Of a stretch of DNA of 64,000 nucleotides, positions 60,251 through 64,000 are shown piece by piece. Source of the stretch: Heterocephalus glaber. Lineage: Eukaryota; Chordata; Mammalia; Rodentia; Bathyergidae. Where the stretch lies: positions 6,115,126 to 6,179,125 of the forward strand of contig NW_004624801.1 of the NCBI RefSeq assembly GCF_000247695.1. The letters are read 5' to 3'. Each line of letters starts with the position of its first letter. The stretch's first letter is position 1. Position numbers and translations under genes: made by a program. The notes under the pieces were generated by a model that saw only the letters and a list, made by a program, of their open reading frames with translations, did not search any database and was not told where the DNA came from.

Positions 60251-61296
60251 TCCCCCTAGAACCGAATCTCCCCACGCAGAACAATGGCCATCGCTGGCCA
60301 GGGCCTCTCCCGAAACTCAGCCTGGGGATCTCACCTTTGACCACACACCTCAAAGATCCACTAATTCTTGTTCAGCAAACTTTCCTAAAGATGGGATGGG
60401 GCATTTGCACTAGGAGAACATCAGCCCGTGGGGTGGCCTCTTGAGGTCCAACTGGATTCTGTCCATCCCCTTAAACCTTGACAGCTCAGAGCCACTCCCT
60501 CATGAGGGGCCACTAAAGATTTAAGGGACACCATGGTCACCAGCTTTGTACCATCAGCTCCATTGTCATCCCATAGGCAGAGCCCTGTATGGGAGGGAAG
60601 CAGGCCTGGGGCCATGGCCCCTTGTGGACAGCTCCCATAACAAGTTGTTTAATCAAGGTGGGGACTTGGAAAAGATGACGGACTCCACAGGTGGCTAGTG
60701 CTGCCCTAACCCACCTTATCCCTAAACATCCTCACCTTGCTGAGTGCCAGTCACAGGTCAGTACCAGGCAGAAGTATGTGAGCGGTGCCCTGGACTTGGC
60801 AGTGTAAATAAAACTTCCCAGGAAGTGCTCACAAGGCTAAGCTCTTCAAAGGAAACTTCTACGAGTGCCTCTGAACCACATCTTATTTAAGTACTTCACC
60901 AACTAAGATTTGTAATTTAGTCCAAGCTGGCACTGTTTTTAAGTGGAGGAAATTTTTTTCCCACCGTATTTCTGATACCTGGTGGCCTCAGGTGGTTTTA
61001 GGAAATAACTGTATAATCTTTTGTGCATCTGTGCTCCAATCTTAAACTCAGGCCAGGTGGCAAAGTCTGAGCCTTAGGATCAAGCGCTGCCTGTGTGGGA
61101 GTCCGTGGTCCCCTGCTGGGTGAAGAGGTAGGCTTGCTCAATTCTTTTTAGTAACTTTCCCAAAGAATGTCTGAAGACACAATTACTACACCAGCTATGT
61201 CGTGCCTGCTCTCTGAACATCACATTCGTCTTTACATCCCCGAGACGTAGTATCTTTTTAAATGCTTTGGTGCCAGGGATGGAAAATAAGGGTTTG
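60251..61296. other. Intergenic between QRICH2 and PRPSAP1, nothing recognised
   Basis: About 1 kb of unique-looking sequence between the QRICH2 promoter and SINEs on the 3' side of PRPSAP1. No gene or RNA supported. Confidence 0.5.
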
Positions 61297-61457
61297 AGCT
61301 GGGCATGGTGGCACACACCTGTAGTCCCAGCACTCAGGAGGCCGAGGCAGGAGGATGGCCTCGAGTTAGAGGCCAGCATGAAGTACAAAGCAAGATCCAG
61401 TCTCAGCATGAACTACAAAGCAAGATCCAGTCTCAAAAAGTAAAAAAAAAAAAAGAA
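61297..61457 (+). repeat. B1 SINE with internal tail duplication
   Basis: GCTGGGCATGGTGGCACACA..., in which the segment TACAAAGCAAGATCCAGTCTC, with about 7 bases before it, is duplicated in tandem (about 61378-61433). Confidence 0.82.
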
Positions 61458-61848
61458 AATGAGGCCTTGGGCTCACCCCAGTGCAAGGCTTAGCATCCTG
61501 CCAGGTACATTAGGATTCACTAAATACCACAAGGGTAGCACTTTCTAATTCCAGGTACTACTGTCTATTCTAAATATTTTTTTCTGAATGAGTACATTTA
61601 AAAATTATCCTTAGAGATTCAAGAAAAAAGTTAATTGAAATCTAGATGGAATTTTAGATTTGAAAGTGCTTGCCTAACTTGACTAAGAATCAAGTCTCAT
61701 CCCTAATGGTCCACAGCTCTTCCACTACTATCATGCTAATTATTTTAAAGACTGGTCTAGCTCAAAGGTAGAAAACGCCCTCCCATGTTTTCCTGACAAA
61801 GGTACGTACACTAGAACTGCAATGATGTGATTCAAAATGGTGGGTAAG

Positions 61849-61978
61849 GGGCCAGAGATTTAGTTCAGTGGTGCTGCTGCCTGCCTCGCAAGCGCAAGGT
61901 CCTGAGTTCAATCCCCGGTACCAAAAAAAAAAAAAAAGTGCAAGGTCCTGAGTTCGATCTCCAGTACCAAAAAAAAAT
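61849..61978 (+). repeat. ID SINE plus extra 3' ID half
   Basis: A full ID (GGGGCCAGAGATTTAGTTCA...CCGGTACCAAAAAA, to about 61937) is followed by only the 3' half of a second ID (GTGCAAGGTCCTGAGTTCGA TCTCCAGTACC). Confidence 0.85.
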
Positions 61979-62030
61979 GTTGAGAAGGGCTGAGTCAGTT
62001 CTAAGTCTTGCAACAGATGTAGCATCATGT

Positions 62031-62116
62031 TTTTTTTTCTTTGGTGCCGGGGATCGAACTCAGATCCTTCCACTTGCGCAGCAGACAGCGAAACCACTGA
62101 GCCAAATCCCCGGCCC
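62031..62116 (-). repeat. ID SINE with target duplication
   Basis: TTTGGTGCCGGGGATCGAAC through AATCCCCGGCCC. TGTAGCATCAT is present on both sides. Confidence 0.9.
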
Positions 62117-62273
62117 TGTAGCATCATCTATTACAAAGACAATTATTACTGTTGGTTCTTTTTTCTTTTAATTTGGACTTTAACAAGGATTTAACTTTAG
62201 TGCTTAGGAACAGGATGGAATGTACATTAGATTTATGCCTGGGGTCTCTCTCTACCATGGACTCTGGCAAGCC

Positions 62274-62952
62274 TTTATTTTCCTTTGTGTCCACTGTGTT
62301 TTGCACAATGTGGGTAAGAGTTAGTCCATCTGCCTAGCAGGGACTCTGCAGTGTAGTGGGGACCCAGGAGACAACAAATTCTTTTATTTGCAACTTCAGA
62401 GTGATACAGACACCCAGGGATGGGCTGCACTGTGATAACCCCGCAAGGAACAAGGACACAAATGCTTCACCGTTCCATGGCAGTAGGCATGGCAGTTTCT
62501 GGAAGAAAAATAGGATTCTCTACAAAAGACTTATATGAGCTTGACTAGGGAGAGGACAACTGGAGAGAAACAGTGGCAGGGTCACTCAGCTCCCCAACCA
62601 AGTTCAATATCACATCTGCATTCTCTGGAGCTGAAATGAATGAATGAACATCATAGAGTTAACACTTTATCTGCTTTTAACTCCTCTTCGATATAACAAT
62701 TTTCAGATTTTTTTGAGGAGTGTGTCTGTAATTTCTGCAGAAGGAAGAGGGTTGGCGATGGGGGACATTTAAGGCCATGTTGTTTATCACTAGCTTGGTC
62801 TTCTTTACTACCTGAATGCCCCCTCCCCACCAATCTTGGCAATCTCTAGCTTCACACGACTTCCTGTCCTTCCCTGCAAAGAAACGCTGTGTGTGTGGCT
62901 GATGGCACTGCTTTGTACACATTTTCCTTCAGAGTGCTAGGGTGAAAGCAAC
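62274..62952 (-). other. PRPSAP1: PRPSAP1 3' UTR with candidate poly(A) signals
   Basis: Downstream of the PRPSAP1 stop (minus strand) two AATAAA signals occur: at 62388-62383, followed by GU-rich TTTGTTGTCT, and at 62279-62274. The first gives a 3' UTR near 590 nt and is my preferred end. Confidence 0.55.
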
Positions 62953-63111
62953 TTAGTCATCCACTGTGATGTTTCGGAAAAGATAAGCCATGGACTCTCC
63001 ATTGTGGATTCTCCGGATTGCTTCAGAAAGAATCAAACTGATATCCACAGTCTTTATCTTGGGACACTGAAGCTTCTGGATCTCATGAGGGACAGTATTC
63101 GTCACCACCAC
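62953..63111 (-). CDS. PRPSAP1: PRPSAP1 last coding exon
   Basis: [20 protein letters not shown] through [14 protein letters not shown] and TAA. Acceptor GTGACTAG is preceded by a CTTTCTTTTCTATTG pyrimidine stretch. Confidence 0.95.
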   Translation of the reverse strand: MVVTNTVPHEIQKLQCPKIKTVDISLILSEAIRRIHNGESMAYLFRNITVDD

Positions 63112-63726
63112 CTAGTCACATAGCAATAGAAAAGAAAGGCTGTTACTGATGCATGCCTTCAATCGGCTACTCAGGACAGCGAATCTAGCATTTGTACCCT
63201 CAGCCCAAGTTCCAAACTGTGAAACTTGGTTCCACTTAGTACAATTTTATAAACGAAACTGACTTTACACAGGAGAAAGGTTACATGGCTCATGACCCAA
63301 GTTCTAAAAATGTCATGGTCTATATAAAAAAAAGAAGTGCAATTTTCCTATTAGCAGGAGAAAATTCAAGTCTCATATGCTACTATAGTGCCAAATTAAA
63401 GTACTGTAGCAAACCATATATAACAAACTTGCAATCCTCTAGCCTGAGTGCTGGGATTACAGATGTGCGTCACCCACTGGGCTAAGTAACTTATGATTAA
63501 GTCATTTTATTATTCTTAAAAACCACAGCAACAAATTTTTACTCAGACCCAGTGTTCCAGCCCTTTAGAAGCAGCAGACCTCATCAATGGAGGACTCCTC
63601 GATCAGGCGGGGGGCCTCTGCAGACAGGATGCCATGAGTAGCCATAACATAGATCTTGTAAGCACCTCTCTCTTTCAGGATCTCCGCAGCAGCAACAAAA
63701 CTCTCAACATCATCAATAATGTCATC
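62953..63726 (-). CDS. PRPSAP1: PRPSAP1, last two coding exons (partial gene)
   Basis: PRPP synthetase-associated protein 1 (PAP39) is a catalytically inactive paralogue of ribose-phosphate diphosphokinase that binds the PRPS1/2 complex and dampens PRPP synthesis in the cytosol. Exons 63726-63580 (49 codons) and 63111-62953 (52 codons plus TAA) join in phase 0. The protein reads [20 protein letters not shown]..., [18 protein letters not shown]..., [20 protein letters not shown]... and ends [10 protein letters not shown], the conserved C-terminus. DDIIDD corresponds to the PRPP-binding loop of true synthetases (VDDMxDT) with altered residues, in line with lost activity. Upstream exons lie beyond 64000. 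Confidence 0.95.
63425..63484 (-). repeat. B1 SINE head fragment
   Basis: AACTTGCAATCCTCTAGCCT GAGTGCTGGGATTACAGATG, a B1 5' remnant inside the last PRPSAP1 intron. Confidence 0.55.
63580..63726 (-). CDS. PRPSAP1: PRPSAP1 penultimate coding exon
   Basis: [49 protein letters not shown], phase 0 to 0. Acceptor TCTTCTTGCAG is strong. Donor GAG|GTCTGC is weak but is required to join to [10 protein letters not shown]. Confidence 0.93.
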
Positions 63727-64000
63727 CTGCAAGAAGACAGTTAGTAGTAAGGAAGCGCCCTCTGCCCTACTCCAAAGACACACACTTGCTGCTCTTGTCT
63801 GCCCCGTTTCAGAGGGTTTCTGATGGTGAGTCCGAGCACATGCCTGGGTCAAAGACTGAGCATCCAGCAATGGCAAGAGGAGTGCCTTGACGGTACCTTG
63901 TGTGTTTGGTAGGGAGAGCGGTGAAGCCCCCCAGTCACGTGTGTGTGATATGATGGCTTGAGCAGAGGACTGCCAAGGCTCGTTTCCTTCTTTCAAACTC
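63727..64000 (-). other. PRPSAP1: PRPSAP1 intron, partial
   Basis: Sequence 5' of the penultimate exon on the minus strand. Its open frame to the window edge lacks homology beyond the acceptor at 63727-63728, so it is intronic. Confidence 0.8.

Overview
This is a window of mammalian nuclear DNA, from a rodent. The genes are split into short exons with GT..AG introns. Non-coding DNA is crowded with two rodent SINE classes: short tRNA-derived ID elements and 7SL-derived B1 elements, plus B1-dID composites of the two. Most ID copies share a core (GGATTTAGCTCAGTGGTT, a CCGCCTGCC-like stretch, ending GTACCAAAA) that differs from the classical ID form. From memory this fits a beaver-like (Castorimorpha) or squirrel-related rodent better than mouse or rat. 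That assignment is an inference.

Four protein genes are recognised, in the order I recall for human 17q25.1: RNF157 (minus), UBALD2 (plus), QRICH2 (minus), PRPSAP1 (minus). Positions 1-12743 are intron 1 of RNF157, filled with SINEs and old LINE-1 remnants. RNF157 coding exon 1 is 12744-12831, inside a CpG island running to about 13350. Positions 13.4-29.7 kb are intergenic, with SINEs and an oddly arranged mariner relic at 23.76-24.26 kb. UBALD2 is complete: a promoter with six CCAAT boxes (29739-30023) and three coding exons (30197-30316, 30464-30526, 33932-34243; 164 aa).

QRICH2 is complete between 59953 and 39065. I resolved 19 coding exons whose splice phases all agree, giving about 1667 aa. 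A 2365-bp exon (47584-49948) encodes the Gln/Pro/Gly-rich repeat domain, and the C-terminal third is coiled coil plus a DUF4795-type domain. PRPSAP1 is represented by its last two coding exons (63580-63726 and 62953-63111); the rest lies beyond the right edge.

The genes do not form an operon. RNF157 and UBALD2 diverge from separate CpG-island promoters 17 kb apart, and UBALD2 and QRICH2 converge. Their products have unrelated roles: a RING E3 ligase, a small UBA-like protein, a sperm-flagellum protein and a non-catalytic PRPP synthetase partner. I found no novel biological system. The more interesting points are the inverted mariner arms, the CCAAT array, near-identical coding minisatellite units in QRICH2, young SINE insertions with intact target duplications, and a few alternative or weak splice sites. 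Repeat boundaries are by eye, good to about 5-10 bases.
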